In this document: positions 9,891-23,989 of the stretch, piece by piece | Numbering within the stretch: position 1 is the stretch's first letter | Layout: each line of letters starts with the position of its first letter | From: Cucumis sativus | Taxonomy: Eukaryota; Streptophyta; Magnoliopsida; Cucurbitales; Cucurbitaceae | Assembly: GCF_000004075.3 (NCBI RefSeq) | Contig: NW_022279522.1 | Span: 61,171-125,170, forward strand | Length of the DNA stretch: 64,000 nt | Direction of reading: 5' to 3' | Notes under the pieces: model-generated | The model's database searches: none | What the model saw: only the letters and a program-made list of their open reading frames with translations | Told to the model about the DNA's origin: nothing | Program-made: the position numbers and the translations under genes

Positions 9891-12741
9891 GGAGGTTGAA
9901 AAGGGGAAGAGACAATTTAAATAAATTAGATGTAAAATTAAAATTTGGGCTCTCCCCTTATTCTCACATATATTATCTAAAGGCCCATAAATGATGTGAA
10001 TCGTGACGTCCTTTATACGATATAATACACTTTTGTCTTTAAGATTTGAATATAAATTATTTCGATTTTGAAATTTTTTTTCTTTAACTGACAATTGTAA
10101 ATATTACAATAAAACGTAAACCATTAATATATGCGATCCAATTTTTAAAGTATACTGAAATATGTTGTAATATAGATTTATTTGCGGTGTTGATTGATAT
10201 AATTATAACTCTAAAATAACAACTCAAAAGGGAAAAATTTTAAAAATTGAATTTCAATTTTGAAAATAAATGAAAGTTGAAATGGTTTTAATAAAAAAAT
10301 AAATCAAATATGTTTTGAACATTACAACCAAACATATAATATATCTATGGAATTTCAATGATTAATCGAAACTATATTCAAATTTAACAACAAAAGTCTT
10401 GGTTCTAAAAGTTTTCAATAAGCAAGTAATAATGTTAGTATAGGATGATTGTTAAAAAAATGTATGATTTCTTACCTACTAAGACTGTAAAATTATTGTT
10501 TTTAATTATTAAAAACTAAACATATGGTTGATTATTTTATACATTTAGTCAATTTTTATACTACTGATAAAGCTATTATTATTTTATATCTAAACAAATG
10601 ATTTTACTACTTCAAATTAAATGTTTGTTAATGAATAGCTAATAGTTTCGAAAAACTCAATTGAAAACTATTTAAAATATTGTAGACTAAGCAAAGATAG
10701 ATAGATAGATGCTTGGAGAGAATTGGTAAATTGTTTTTTTCTCTATGGAAAAATGGTAGTGGAAGAGATAAATATCCGTGCCGACGTTGGTCATTGCTTA
10801 GAATTCAAAGATTTCAACAACAAATCTTTTTGGCCCCTAACTTCCGGCTTTTTCCATCTCTTACAATTCCTTAAATTTCTACTCCAACCTCCAACCTCCA
10901 ACCCATCTCCAAATACTATGTTTATTACTTTTATTTTTAATATAATACTACAAATATATATAAATATATATATATGTGTGTGTGTGTGACCAAGTCAAAA
11001 CTGAATAGAACTTTAACTAAAAAAGTTACACAAGTGAACAATTAAATAAAAAAATTAAACAATGTTTTCAAATTTTACTTAAACCAATCTACCAAAATAT
11101 TCGTAAAATTTTAAATTATATATATATATTTATTTTGAAAAAATTGTAAAGAAATAACAAATTTTACAAAATATTTATAACTTATGACAAATTCTATCAG
11201 GTCATTGATATACTATAGTGATAGAAGGTTATCATTTGATAGAATCCAAGATTTTGTTATAGGAATAATTTAATTTATTTGTTATTTTAAAAAATATCCA
11301 TTTATATTTATCAGTTTATTTATGTATTTAAGATTTTCACTTGTTTAAATCTTTGCATTTTTGTTTTCTTTTTATTTAATAATAATTTTTACTTTTTAGA
11401 TCGATTAATGACTCTGGAGTTTAGAAACCTAAAAGACGAGATAATTAATTGATATACTTCTGTAAAGGTAAAAATTTAAATGTTAATGATCTAGGTAGAT
11501 ACTTCCGCTCATAAAAAAATGAATTGAGCCATAAAATATTTGTTCTTTACGATAAGATGAAGTGTAATATATTTGTGTGGTGACTATTTTTGCTACATAG
11601 CATGAATAATAGTTGTTGGTAAAGTGTTTGTTTGAAGGGGAAATCTCCTGTAACTGCTCATCACCCCACATTTGAGTAGCAAGATTTCCATCCACATGAT
11701 AATGTTTTGGAGTATGATTCTCATATTAATTATTACAACAGTGAATATCTAATAAGACAAATGCTGCAACTCCTTGGCCATTGTGTTGTCTATTTTATTT
11801 ATTTATGATTTGATTATATTGTTAAAATATGATTTGATTATATTGTTTAAATACCATTTTGGTATGTTTAGTTTTTTTTTCTATTTGTTTGGTTTGCTTT
11901 TATTGAATCGAAAATTAGTCATTTAAAATGACCTTTGAATTGAAAGAGAGTAAGGTTTATTTACTTTTGTATTGTCGAGACGTTACATCAATTGTCGGTG
12001 TAAGTGAATGAGACTTTCTTAACAATTTTAACTCAGTGACTTTTTATATTGTCAACAACAAACTCTCCACCTCTAGCTATAATATATCACTAATTCACTT
12101 ATGGTTCAAAAAAATTCAACACCATACCTCCAAACAACGACGTGATTCACAATCACATGTTTGTGCACTAGGAGAAGACCATTATATATTGTACCACTTT
12201 TAATAAATAGTCATGGATTCAATAACCTTCGATGAGTACATATTGCTCTCAAACCTTTCTAAACGAATATGTTCAATGACGTGTTCTTGTATCTCTTAAC
12301 TTATGTCACAAATATGACATGAATGACTAGTTTTTCAAAGTTTAGACAATATAAAACGCTGGTTATAATAAATGTTAGATATCAAAATTAAAAAAAAAAA
12401 GAAAAAGAAAAAAAATCTAGCTAATGGAATGGGAAATGTTAATTAAAATATGAATGGTAGAGTATAAGAAATTTAAATGTTATAAGTAAACAAAGTGAAG
12501 CTAAATTAATTAAGATGTGAATTATTAAATGAAGGGTTAGGTGATTAGGAGGTTGCGTCACATAGTTCGAAGGGCAAGGCGAGTCAAAGTCAAACAAACA
12601 CACACAGCCGATTCTAGGCCTTGGCCTGCGTTCTAATCATTTTTTTTAATTACTAAATTACAAAAGATTAAATACAAATAATTTAAATAATAATAAATAA
12701 TAATAGTTTCGATGTTTGAATTATTTTTATTTGATCTTACA
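9891..12741. other. Intergenic, TAS3 upstream region and beyond
   Basis: The part nearest TAS3 should hold its minus-strand promoter. Visible there are TATTTAAA-like sequence near 9917-9930 and an auxin-response-like TGTCTC at 9914-9909 (minus). Their function is unproven. Beyond 10,000 the DNA is AT-rich with a TA/TG dinucleotide run at about 10957-10988 and no gene. Confidence 0.35.
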
Positions 12742-12817
12742 TTGCATTTTCGAGTGACATTTAAGTTATTATAATTTACGTTGCATTTTCGAGTGACATT
12801 TAAGTTATTATAATTTA
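12742..12817. repeat. 39-bp tandem duplication
   Basis: A unit beginning TTGCATTTTCGAGTGACATT occurs twice head to tail at 12742 and 12781, with nearly identical copies. It looks like a recent local duplication. Confidence 0.9.
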
Positions 12818-15800
12818 TGCTTGATGTACAGATTATTTCAATTTAGATTATAATCGTGTGCTTCAAAAATAAATTATTTTGATTTGAGAAATTAAAACAA
12901 CCAAAAACAAAATAAGCATCGTTTATACTTAAAAATGCTACTGATTTTAGATTTCAAATTTGAGTTTGCTTCCATTCGTAATGGGTGATCATCTTGTTTC
13001 AAAATTATACACGAACAGAATGGGTGTGTTTAAGCAAAATAATAAATTTGAGAAAAACACTTAAATATTGTAACGAAAATATATGCTTAGATTAACCTAA
13101 TAAATTACAACAATAATAATATTTTTTTTTATATCAAAAAACAAAATCTGATTTTGGAAACCCCACTGTCCCCCGGAAATACGAGCCCCGCCAAAACTGC
13201 GCCGTTTCAAGTTTAGAGGCCAATCGAAGAACCAAAATTAATGGTTTTCTATTTAATTTTTGTGTTTATGAGTTACACGGAAACTAATATATATACACAC
13301 ACACAACAATAAACTTTATATAGATTTTAAATTCGATTTTCATTTTAAACGATAAATAACTAGCAAATAATTGATGGGTAAACATTATGCATACACGGCA
13401 TAATTAATAATGCAATTCATGTAAATAAATGTAACCAATACACACAAAAATGACAATAATGAACGACGTATTTAATATTTTTTAAGTTAAATTGAATGCT
13501 AACAATAATTTAAAATATATACAATGAAAGTGATTGGTAAATTAGATTCCGTACACCTTTTAAATTTAAAATAATGATAAATATAACAATTAGATTTAAC
13601 ATATTAACATATATAACAACCTTACAAGATAATATAAATATAACAAAATCAACTAGAGTTTATCAATAATAAAAGTTTTAATAGCATATCATACTATAAA
13701 TAGGTTTATCACTAATAACTAAAAAACCACTATAAAAGTCTATCATCGATGAACTTTGCCATATATGATTTTTAAAGTATTGTTACTTGTTAATTATTTT
13801 TCTAATACAAATATTTAAAAAAATTAGAAGTTTTAAAAAACAGAAAATAAATTTACCAACAATTTACACTTCATATAACAAAATCAATAAAAATAAAGTT
13901 AATTATCTACTGAAATTATATTTTTGTGAAATGTTATATTTTTTTTACTATTTTTTCATAAAAAATTATATATTAAGGGAAGTTTTTGAAAAATGAAAGT
14001 AAATTGAAATATTTTGTGTAATTAAAAAGGGGAAAAGACGAAAGTGGAAGATGGAAGTGACGGGTGAATGAATGGAGAAAAAGGAATAACAAATGCTGAG
14101 AACGGCAACAAATGAGAGGAAAAGTGGAATTGATGGATGAATGAGGGCATTTCTGGCATTTCTGTAAAATCGAAAATAAATTTAAAATTAAAAGGGAAAG
14201 ATAAAAATAACCAAATCGGGAAACCAATAATGTTGTAAAATGAGAAAAAGCGCAAAACATTTGGAACCTTGAAACAGAAATGGCTTCCGACGAATCGTAC
14301 TCTTGGATTTACGTTTGCCGTCATGTCGTGTCGCATTTTTATGGGCTTTTCAAATAGGCCCATTAAGATAGCCCTTATGGCCCTTTGGGCAACTCTCATT
14401 CCGCGTCCCTTATCTTCGTTTTCGTTTCTAAGCCATTAACAAATGTAAACCAAGTAGGAAATGTTACCAAAGGTCCATATTGGTTACTTAAGTGAAATAA
14501 AAAATGAAAATATATGATGATTTATGTCTTAAAAGTAAACAATATCATACACAATTGTAGATATGTTTGGAGGATCGTCACCAATTATCATTTGATAGGT
14601 TGTTAACTGCCAACAAATTACAAGGATCGAATGTAGTATTAGACAATAAAATATTAAATTTATTTTCACTCATCAACTTAAACTTGTAGGTCAATTGACA
14701 ATTTAAGATTCGAGATTCTTATCATGATAATGATATTGTTCATTGATCATACATTGTTTTGTTTCAAACCATCTTTTAATGTGTCGTAACAAAAACCGCG
14801 ATATTAAATTAGTTCAAAATCAACTAGTTCACCACACCACACCACACTGAAATCACGTTGAATTGACTATTCATCACACATAACACCAATTTATTGATCA
14901 CTTCATGAACCAATCAACCCATGCCCATTCGTCTTCTCTCTATAATTGTTTCTCATTCTTTTGGCACCAGGGAGAAACTTATATTTGTTATTTTATTTAA
15001 GGATTAGATCATCAATTATTTTAACATATTCAAATTTACAAAATCTAACTTATTATAATGTTGATTGGAAAGAAGGTACCATATTCTCAGTAAGACATTT
15101 TGTAGATATAGCCTCACTAAACAACAAGACATAATAAAGTGAGATATAGGACGTGAAGGTGAATGATGAAAACTACATTTTTTTTTAGAACAAACTATTT
15201 CATATAAAGTTGGCGAATAAAACAAAACTTAAAGAACAAGAAACAAAAGGAGTAGGAGAGTTCTAGACGAAACATAGGCTAAAATTCTTTCATGAATTTT
15301 CCATTTTGAAGGTTAAAATAGACAATATATATATATTTTATATTTTTCAATTCGATACAAAATTAAAATTTCAACTACTAGTATAAGAGAAAATTTAAAG
15401 TTTAAGAACTTAATAAATAAAAATCACACTTTTATGAATGCCTTTATAATGAAAAATGATTTTATAACTACTGAAACTATATTTAGAGTGTATTTAAAAT
15501 TAATTTTGATTAAAAAAAAGTTAAAATAAAGATGAGTTTTTTTAAAAAAAATTTTTAGGCAATCCAAATAGATATGAAAATCTAAAAGGTTAGTCACTAA
15601 ACTTTATATTTAACCAAATTGATATGACTCCAAAGTCTGATTGAAATATGAAGAAATAAAAAGACTTTTTTTACCTTAAATATCGGGTGTATACTTTAAT
15701 TTCTAAGTAAATTTTAAAATCTTGAACTATATTTTAATTTAGTCTTTCATAATGCTACAAATTTAGTCTTTGTTTTGTTTCACTTTTAACCTTACTCTAT

Positions 15801-16560
15801 GTTTAGTGTTTATTTGTACTAATTTATTTAAAATAACTATATTAATTTGCAATACTGAAATTAAATTTAAAATTGTATTTGTCATGGACATCTTTTAAAA
15901 TAGCAAAATATTTAAACTATTTACAACAAAATCTACAACTTTCTTTAGTACCATTTGAGTTTTTAACTATATTTTGTAAATATATATATATATTTTTTTT
16001 GCTATTTATAACAACTCTCCTTACTTAGATAGTTATTTTCAAACTTGTTCCCTTCAAATATAGCAAAATTAACCCAAATATTTTTAAATATAACAAAATT
16101 TTACTTTCTTATCTCTATTGACGATAAAAGACGGTCATCTATATTGCGATAGACCCAAACTATAATAATTTATTATAGTATACTCCAATTTATCATGATA
16201 AATTGTGATATTTTGCTATGTTTGCAAAATTTCAATCATTTTATCATTTAGAATATTTTTTTAATTTTAAATTAATCAATATACATCAACACAAAACAAA
16301 AACAATGAATATTTATAAAAGAAAAAAAATTTAAAAAGCATAAATAAACAAAATCTCAAAAGAAAAATTATAACGTTTTTAAAATATTCAAAATTAAAAG
16401 TTTGAAATGAAACTAAATATTAACATTTGAAAATGGGTAATATTTTGAAAATATAACACAAAATTTCATATTACATTATATTTTAGTTCATTAGAATATT
16501 TTGATAATTGAAAAAGAAATCAATAAAGAAAATAGAGAAATCCAAGCATTCGAGCGGACT
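12818..16560. other. Intergenic, no gene seen
   Basis: AT-rich sequence. Slightly GC-richer islands at 13160-13230 and 14280-14420 carry short ORFs with no recognisable protein similarity and no splice context, so I leave them unannotated. Confidence 0.4.
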
Positions 16561-16629
16561 AACGACCTTTTAAGTTGCGAGCGAAATTAAATAATCGGCG
16601 AGTTTGAACCATTCTTCAATCTGATAATG

Positions 16630-16637
16630 ACACGTGG
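16630..16637 (+). promoter_or_regulatory. ABRE/G-box-like ACACGTGG upstream of SFR2
   Basis: A CACGTG core with a GG 3' flank sits 86 bp before the SFR2 start codon. It fits ABA- or bZIP-responsive elements, which suits a freezing-tolerance gene, but one motif alone is weak evidence. It may even lie within the 5' leader. Confidence 0.4.
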
Positions 16638-16722
16638 ATAGAGCATAACGGAAGCAGCTACCGAAATTCTTCTTCCTTGTGCTATCGCCATTGCTCACTT
16701 TACTTTTCCTGGCTTGCTTCAA

Positions 16723-19700
16723 ATGACGCTTGTGGCTCTCTTCCTTTACGCCACCAAGATAGCCGGCGTTTTGGTTACTCTCACCGTCGCCGCCAATGCC
16801 TTCTCCTTCCACCGGTACCGGAGAAAGAATCTCCGCCCATTCCTTTCCCCCATTGATGACTCCTCTGATGTTCTCGCCGACTTCACTCTAACCGGTATCT
16901 CTCTTCTCTTCCACTCCCAACTTCTCATGAAAATTCCACGCCATTTCTTTTGTTTCTTCATTCAACAGCCCTAGAATTTCAGTGATTATTATATGCCTTG
17001 AATGCCGAGTGATTCGTGAAGACTTCATTTCCGAGGTGTTTTCTTAACTTATGGTGTTATTTTGTTCTACTTCGAAGTATGTCTATAGGGTTTGAGATTA
17101 ATTGTGCACTTACAGTTGGTGTATCTGAATACTTACTGTTGATTTTTGTTATTTTTCAATTTTGATTTATTGTTTCTGTCTGTTTGTGGTTCTTTATAGA
17201 GGGCGAACGTGAGTTCTTCTTTGGTCTCGCGACTGCCCCTGCCCATGTTGAGGATCGGCTCAACGATGCTTGGCTTCAGTTTGCTGAAGAACAACCCTGT
17301 GATACATCGGAATCGCAACAGGGGATGCAGCCAGCAGATGCTTTGATGGCGTCTGCTGCTGGCGATGGTGGGTCTCAGCAGGCTGCATATTCTGAAAAGA
17401 AAAGTGATAAAGGAAAGCCTCTTAAGATAGCGATGGAAGCCATGATTCGAGGATTAAAGAAGTATGTAGGAGAAGAAGAGGGGTTGTAACAAGTGATGAA
17501 TGTCAACATAACGTAGCTGCATGGCACAATGTTCCTCACCCGTAAGCACAAATCCTTTAATCCTCCACGCTTGTAAATCATTGTCGTGATTAATCATTTC
17601 TTGCTAGCTTACTATTGATTGTTAAATAAATGCAAAAATTATTTGTCTTTCAGAATGTTGAATGAGTTGTTTGGGCTTATTTCAGAGAAGAGAGACTTAG
17701 GTTTTGGTCTGATCCTGATACAGAGCTGCAACTGGCTAAAAATACTGGGAGCAGCGTGTTTAGGATGGGAATAGATTGGTCTAGAATCATGACTCAAGAA
17801 CCAGTTAATGGACTTAAAGCTAGTGTGAGTTCAATTTTATTTGTCACCCTAGCTTGACATTTGATTTGCTCTCATCTCTTTTATTGAGTGTAGACTGCAA
17901 AGACTGTGATGCACAAATACTTTTCCATAACTTTGCTCACATGCATTTATCATTACTTGGGAATAATACGATTAATTAGTCCATGCTGGATAGTTTTGTG
18001 AAGCACATTAAATGACTTACTCTTGTTCATAAATGACAATGCACTAAATATTATATTTGGAGAAGTTTTTAATTGATGTAACATGGTCCAAGTCATTTTC
18101 ATGATGTTACCTTTCAGGTTAATTATGCAGCATTGGAGCGGTATAAGTGGATCATCAACAGGGTTCGTTCATATGGGATGAAAGTAATGCTCACACTGTT
18201 TCATCATTCCCTGCCTCCGTGGGCTGGGGAGTATGGAGGGTGGAAGCTGGAAAAAACCGCTGATTATTTCTTGGAATTCACTAGGTTTGTGATTAATCAT
18301 AATCCTTCAGGTGGTGGTTTTACCTGCCTTCTTTATTATTTAGTGCTTGTAAATGCTGTATGGGTTATGTATCATGTAGCTGCATGTAGGCAATACAGAC
18401 GACTAGGAATAAAAAATTATTCAACTATATGGTTTAGTTTTCAAACTATCTCACTGTGAATGTGATTAGCAACCAAAAGAACTAAAGAGTAAGAGAAGAA
18501 AAGAAACATAGGACTTATATAGTGGTTTGACCAAGGTTGGTTTGCATCCACTTTCACAAGGGATTCATGCATCTTATTAATGAAGAAGCTTCAGAGCGAT
18601 GGATATATAAACTGACTTTCGGACATCTCAAAATACTCTCATATTCCAAACCCCCTCAGTTAGCAAATTCAGCCAAATAAGCAAAGCCCAAAGCTCACTT
18701 CAGCTTCTACAAATGTCTGCATGTATATTGTCAAACTTCTTCAAAACATTGAATTGTAAAGATGGTAAAGGAAATCTGTCATGGAAGGCAAACAAAATTC
18801 TGTCCTTGCAGTTTAGTTGGTTAGCATTTGCTTATGGATGGTGGTTCCAAAAGATTCCAACTTTAGGGCATGGTTAATTTTTGGATAGTGTTTTGACCCC
18901 AATGAATTGATGCCCTGTAGCTACTAGAAACGTCATGTTGGCTTTTTAGCTGATAGAAAAGTTGCTAGATACCTTGAAGCGGCTAGAAAAGCTGCTGATG
19001 GATATATCATTCTTTTTTAATCTAAATTACTTTTAACTTTTGAGTTCTTTTCCTTCGTTTCTTGTCAAATTGTCTGACAGTATGTAATTGTATAACTCTC
19101 ATTGATCTATTTCTATGATTCTTCTTTTGGAGAATGTAAAGGACATGTTTTGAGGCTAGTTGAGAGATGTGAATGTAACGGAATGCATGCTTATGAATTG
19201 AAGTCTAGATTTATACCATCTGTTCGTTGATGATACTTTTGTAGATCTCCGTGGGTTCTTTTGTTTTGCTGCTGATCCAATACTACTTGCTCCTATTTTG
19301 CAGGCTAGTAGTCGACAACACAGTGGATATGGTGGATTATTGGGTGACTTTTAATGAGCCTCATGTCTTTTGCATGCTCACCTACTGTGCTGGTGCCTGG
19401 CCTGGAGGTCAACCCGATATGCTTGAAGTTGCCACCTCTGCACTGCCTACTGGTGTTTTTCAACAGGCAATGCATTGGATAACCATTGCACACTTGCAGG
19501 CCTATGACTATATCCATGAGAAAAGGTATATTTCACTCTTAAAAACTATGAAAAATATGCGTAAAAATATTTTGAGCACTGTTGCATTCTCTAAATATCT
19601 GCAGCAACTCATGCTCACCTATGTCATACTTTCCCGTTTACTTATATTTCAGTTGAAAGAAGTTCAGTTTTCATAATTCGTTGCACTAGCAATTCAGTTG

Positions 19701-21236
19701 GAAGAACTTACAGTCTGTGCAACAGGAAGACTGTCAAAAGATTCACAATTACTTCTCACACGCGCACACACAAATATTAATAATTAACAACAGCATAAAT
19801 ACATAGAAAAAAATTGGCAATATTTTCTTGTGATGAGGAAGTTTGAGTTTCGAAAAGACCTTTCTAATTGCTTTATCAATGGGGAAGGATAGTAAAAGTT
19901 CGTTGGCCACAGTTAACATCTGGAGACAGAATTACATTGGAACCATATCTCTTCTGTTCTCTTTTCTATATTTGAATTGAAGTTCATTTTTTTACTTTTG
20001 CAGTAACTCTTCAAGTTCCATTGTCGGAGTCGCACACCACGTCTCTTTTATGCGGCCATATGGCCTTTTCGATGTTGCCGCTGTTACGTTGGCAAACACT
20101 TTGACACTTTTCCCATATATAGATAGCATTTCAGAAAAACTTGATTTTATAGGCATAAACTATTACGGGCAGGTTTCTTTCTTTTTTCTCTCTCATATCG
20201 GTTCACTTATAAAGTAATGCTTTTGTTATCTGACGTCTTGAGATTTCTCTTCCATGAATCAGGAAGTGGTATCTGGGACTGGACTAAAACTCGTAGAGTC
20301 AGACGAGTATAGTGAATCTGGACGTGGGGTGTATCCTGATGGGTTGTATCGCATGTTGCTTCAGTACCATGAAAGGTACAAACATTTGAGTCTTCCATTT
20401 ATAATCACTGAAAATGGGGTATCCGATGAAACCGATTTGATTCGTCGGCCATATTTGATCGAACATCTGCTTGCTGTTTATGCTGCCATGATGAAGGTCT
20501 GCGTTCAGCTTTTTTGTCACACTATTAGTTTATGTTTCTAATTTTACAAATAAAATTGGTTTAAGAGTCACGTTTGCTTATTACCTTCATAGGGTGTTCC
20601 TGTACTTGGCTATTTGTTTTGGACTATCTCTGACAATTGGGAGTGGGCTGATGGTTATGGTCCTAAGTTTGGACTTGTAGCAGTTGATCGTGCCAATGAT
20701 CTTGCCCGAATACCACGTCAATCTTATCACCTATTCTCTAAAGTAGACAACTTTCCTTTTTTCTTTTTTTCCCGTTAAAATCTACCCTCCTAACAATTGT
20801 TTTCTGACATTTAGAACACTTGGTGGTTATCATAAACAGATAGTAAACTCTGGTAAAATTACTCGCGAAGATCGTATTCAAGCATGGAGTGATCTGCACT
20901 TGGCTGCTAAACAGAAGATGACTCGACCATTTTATCGGGCTGTTAATAAACACGGTTTGATGTATGCAGGTAAGTTTATGGAATTGCAGTTTGCTAAATT
21001 AGAACTTATCATTGTGATTCTTATTTATTTCTGCTACAGGAGGCCTTGATGAGCCTATCCAACGGCCTTATGCCAAAAGAGACTGGCGGTTTGGGTACTA
21101 TGAGATGGAAGGGCTTCAGGACCCATTAAGTCGCTTATACAGATCCTTCCTTATGCCTTTTTCTGTTTTAAGGAAAAAGAAAAAGAAAACTGCCAAGGAT
21201 AAAACGAGGCTTCTTCTTAGACCTCTTGAACTCTAA
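16723..21236 (+). CDS. SFR2: SFR2, galactolipid:galactolipid galactosyltransferase
   Basis: SFR2 is a GH1-family enzyme of the chloroplast outer envelope. It moves galactose between MGDG molecules to make oligogalactolipids and diacylglycerol during freezing. Ten exons: 16723-16894, 17200-17541, 17686-17824, 18118-18284, 19304-19525, 20004-20172, 20263-20496, 20593-20742, 20840-20969, 21040-21236. Together they give about 640 residues (Arabidopsis about 622). The start at MTLVALFLYATK begins a hydrophobic N-terminal anchor. FFFGLATAPAH opens the barrel, the acid/base glutamate is in TFNEP (about residue 293) and the nucleophile is in ITENG (about 455). SESGRGVYPDGLYR and DNWEWADGYGPKFG are SFR2-typical. 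The C-terminus is basic (KKKKKTAKDK). One base is missing at the G-run 17480-17483, which breaks the frame between KKYVGEEEG and VVTSDECQHNVAAW. Confidence 0.95.
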
Positions 21237-21452
21237 ACTTCGATTAGAAGTATAATTTTAAAAAAGATATCGCAGGTACTCGGGTTGTTCTTGAAGAATT
21301 CCACGAGTCGAGAAATTGTAGGGAGCGCCTGTTTCCTCGTATTAGGTAACGAACGAACAAAGTTAAGATGATATGGGTGATATTGTAGTCAAATAGACAA
21401 ATTGAACCATCATTCACCATCTTAATTCAAGTGTCTATATGTTTGCTTGTTT

Positions 21453-21478
21453 GCTGCATGCTGCATGCTGCATGCTGC
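21453..21478. repeat. GCTGCAT heptanucleotide repeat
   Basis: About 3.6 copies of GCTGCAT, probably within or just beyond the SFR2 3' untranslated region. Confidence 0.85.
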
Positions 21479-21479
21479 T

Positions 21480-23830
21480 TTAGTATCATCTCATAGTTAC
21501 TAAGAAAACTTCTACCTGAACCTATAATGAAACGTAATTTAATCTAAAGTTTATGTTTTGATCGACCGTCTATTTATAATACCTAACTCATTTTGCTACC
21601 ACATTTTTCTACCCAACTATTCATCCTTCCATTCTTCATTCATTTCAACACCTTTTGGATTGTTAGTAATTTTGGTTGCATTCAAGTCCTCCAAAACAAC
21701 TAATCAGATAAACTAATTTTTCCTATAGCTTGTTTGATAATATCGGGGTCATATTCTTTCGAATTAATTGATTGACTTTTACCTATTTAAAGGTGGTTCA
21801 ATGCAGAATTAAATTTTCTTTACAACTTGTATTAATGGTGTTGACTTTTATATTTTGAAAAAATGGGAGAAAGCTGGTATGGCAAAAAAAAGGCTAAAAT
21901 TTATTTTATCTTTTGGTATATTGTATTTTTGTAGCAATTAGACCAAACATTGCATCTATTTGATAGAGATTTTGTATATTGTTGTGCTTCATACCCTGGG
22001 GTTTGTAGGAATTGGGGATATGTTTTTAGGCTTTGACCAAGAACACTAGACTCTACAAACTTTTGGTTTTGAAGTCCATACCGTTCTTTTTTTAATGAGA
22101 ATTTATAATTGGACTGAAATTTAGAGAAGTTTAATATTTGAACATTTAGTTGAGTTAACGTGTTCAACTACACTTATAAAGTACTTTATAGTTTAATAAA
22201 ACAAGATGGAAAAAGAGTGAAACTTAAACTTTAGTCTATAAGGATTAGAATAGTCTCATTTGTTGGTGCTCATAAATGTTTAAAATTGTTAAAATTAATT
22301 TTGTTATTTCTAAAATCACAAAGAAAATGATTAAATTTCAATAGTTGTGTTTAAGAGTGTTAGAACTAAAATTTGAATTGATTTTGGGTACTAAATGTGT
22401 GTATTTTGAAATAATTTTTAAAGTGAAGTAATTTTACCCTTTTCAAAATAATTTTTAAATATGTTCAATTTGACAAATGCCTCATTATTTATCTACTTCT
22501 GTGCTTGACATAATATTATTTAGGTTAATTTACAAATTTAGTCCATCAATTGAGGGTTTGCTGACTAATGAAAAAAAATTACTTTTCATTAGATTCATTT
22601 GATATTTAATAATAATGAATGCCACTTGAATAGCTTTTTTTTAATTTTTTTTATTTCACGATTTACGAATTGGATTACATCTATGAATTTATGTAAATTT
22701 AGAAAATTGTAATATATCATACGATCAAATTGTGTTAATCATTACCATAGATTGTTAAAAAAGTAAATATGAGAGAATTTATAAATAAGTAATTAATAAT
22801 CGTAATAACAATAACAATAAAGGAATACGAGTTTAATTTATAAACATGTAAGGTAATCAATGAAAAAGTTGGAGGAATCCTTAGAATAAGGAATGAGAAT
22901 ATGGTTGATTAAATTTTATAGAGGAATCGAATTACCTCTTCCACGGATAGCCATTACCAAAACTATCAAATCAAATTAATGATGGGTCTCATCAACTAGT
23001 TCTATTCCTATATTTTGATCAACCATGTATGTGTATGTATATGGTTGTATTAAAAGATACTCTGGTTTTATTTTATTATACAAAATTATATATCAATTTT
23101 AGTACGACCAATCCTTCTATTTTATTCATTGAACTAATAAAAGGCTTTTATGAGTTTATTTTGGATGTTACTAGACATGATAAGTCCAAATTATAATGCT
23201 TATATTATAAAAGTTGAAAATTGTTGTATTGAGACAATGATGGCTTGCTAATGATCATAGTCATTTACAAAATAGAAAATCATGTCAAATTAGTAATTGT
23301 AAGATCTATTTTCTCGATACTCATATCTTTAATTGTTTCAAATCGACTGTGTTTGATTGATTTTTAGATATAAACATTGTCTTTAATGGCCCTCTTGTCC
23401 ATCATATTTTATCAAGGAAAGTCGTAGGCACAATGAGATTTGACATCAGTGGAGTGAATGTCAAATCCTCAAAGGAGGGGTTTTTGCTTACAGATAGATT
23501 GTGACAAGATAGATTGTGACAACTCTCAACAAAACTGATGTACAGTACGCTTCCAATCACGAAAGCAACACGGAATAGGTATTTTAAGCATTTAAGGTGG
23601 AGGAAGCCTTATTTAAAGAGTAGTACAATAGAATAACAAAGATGAGAATGAAAAGCGAGAAAAAGTTCGTTGTGGACTAGCCTTATGTGTGGATGTGAAT
23701 GTTTTGATAATTTTACGACATCTTCATAAGGCTATTTCTCATTATAATTTAATCGGAAGCCGGTTTTCATTAAAAAAAAAGAAAAAGAAAATCCCACATT
23801 GGAGGAGTGAGTAATTACCCATTAAACAGT
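21480..23830. other. Intergenic between SFR2 and the J-protein gene
   Basis: AT-rich, with no supportable gene. A short direct repeat of a GATAGATTGTGACAA unit lies at about 23493-23523. Confidence 0.4.
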
Positions 23831-23837
23831 TTGAAGC

Positions 23838-23855
23838 CACGTGAGATGTCACGTG
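23838..23855. promoter_or_regulatory. Paired perfect G-boxes
   Basis: Two palindromic CACGTG motifs at 23838-23843 and 23850-23855, 12 bp apart, lie upstream of the transcribed-looking leader of the J-protein gene. Close spacing of bZIP/bHLH/PIF sites is typical of functional elements, but the true transcription start is unknown. Confidence 0.5.
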
Positions 23856-23989
23856 ATTATTAGAAAAAATGAATAAAAAATTATCTAAAGTTTCATTGGG
23901 GGAGGCTGATTTCCAACTCTTTTATGCTTTTGTCGTTGATAATGGGGACGGGGAGATTGCTTTAACCGGAATACGGGATTCTCACCCCG

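Noticed and set aside
13973-14399. Overlapping minus-strand ORFs of 95 and 125 codons
   Set aside because: They are rich in F, S and L from AT/pyrimidine bias and have no recognisable similarity.
17463-17494. Very short intron (GTATGT to CAAG) to explain the SFR2 frame break
   Set aside because: About 31 nt is too short for a plant spliceosomal intron, and a missing G in the adjacent G-run restores the conserved frame more simply.
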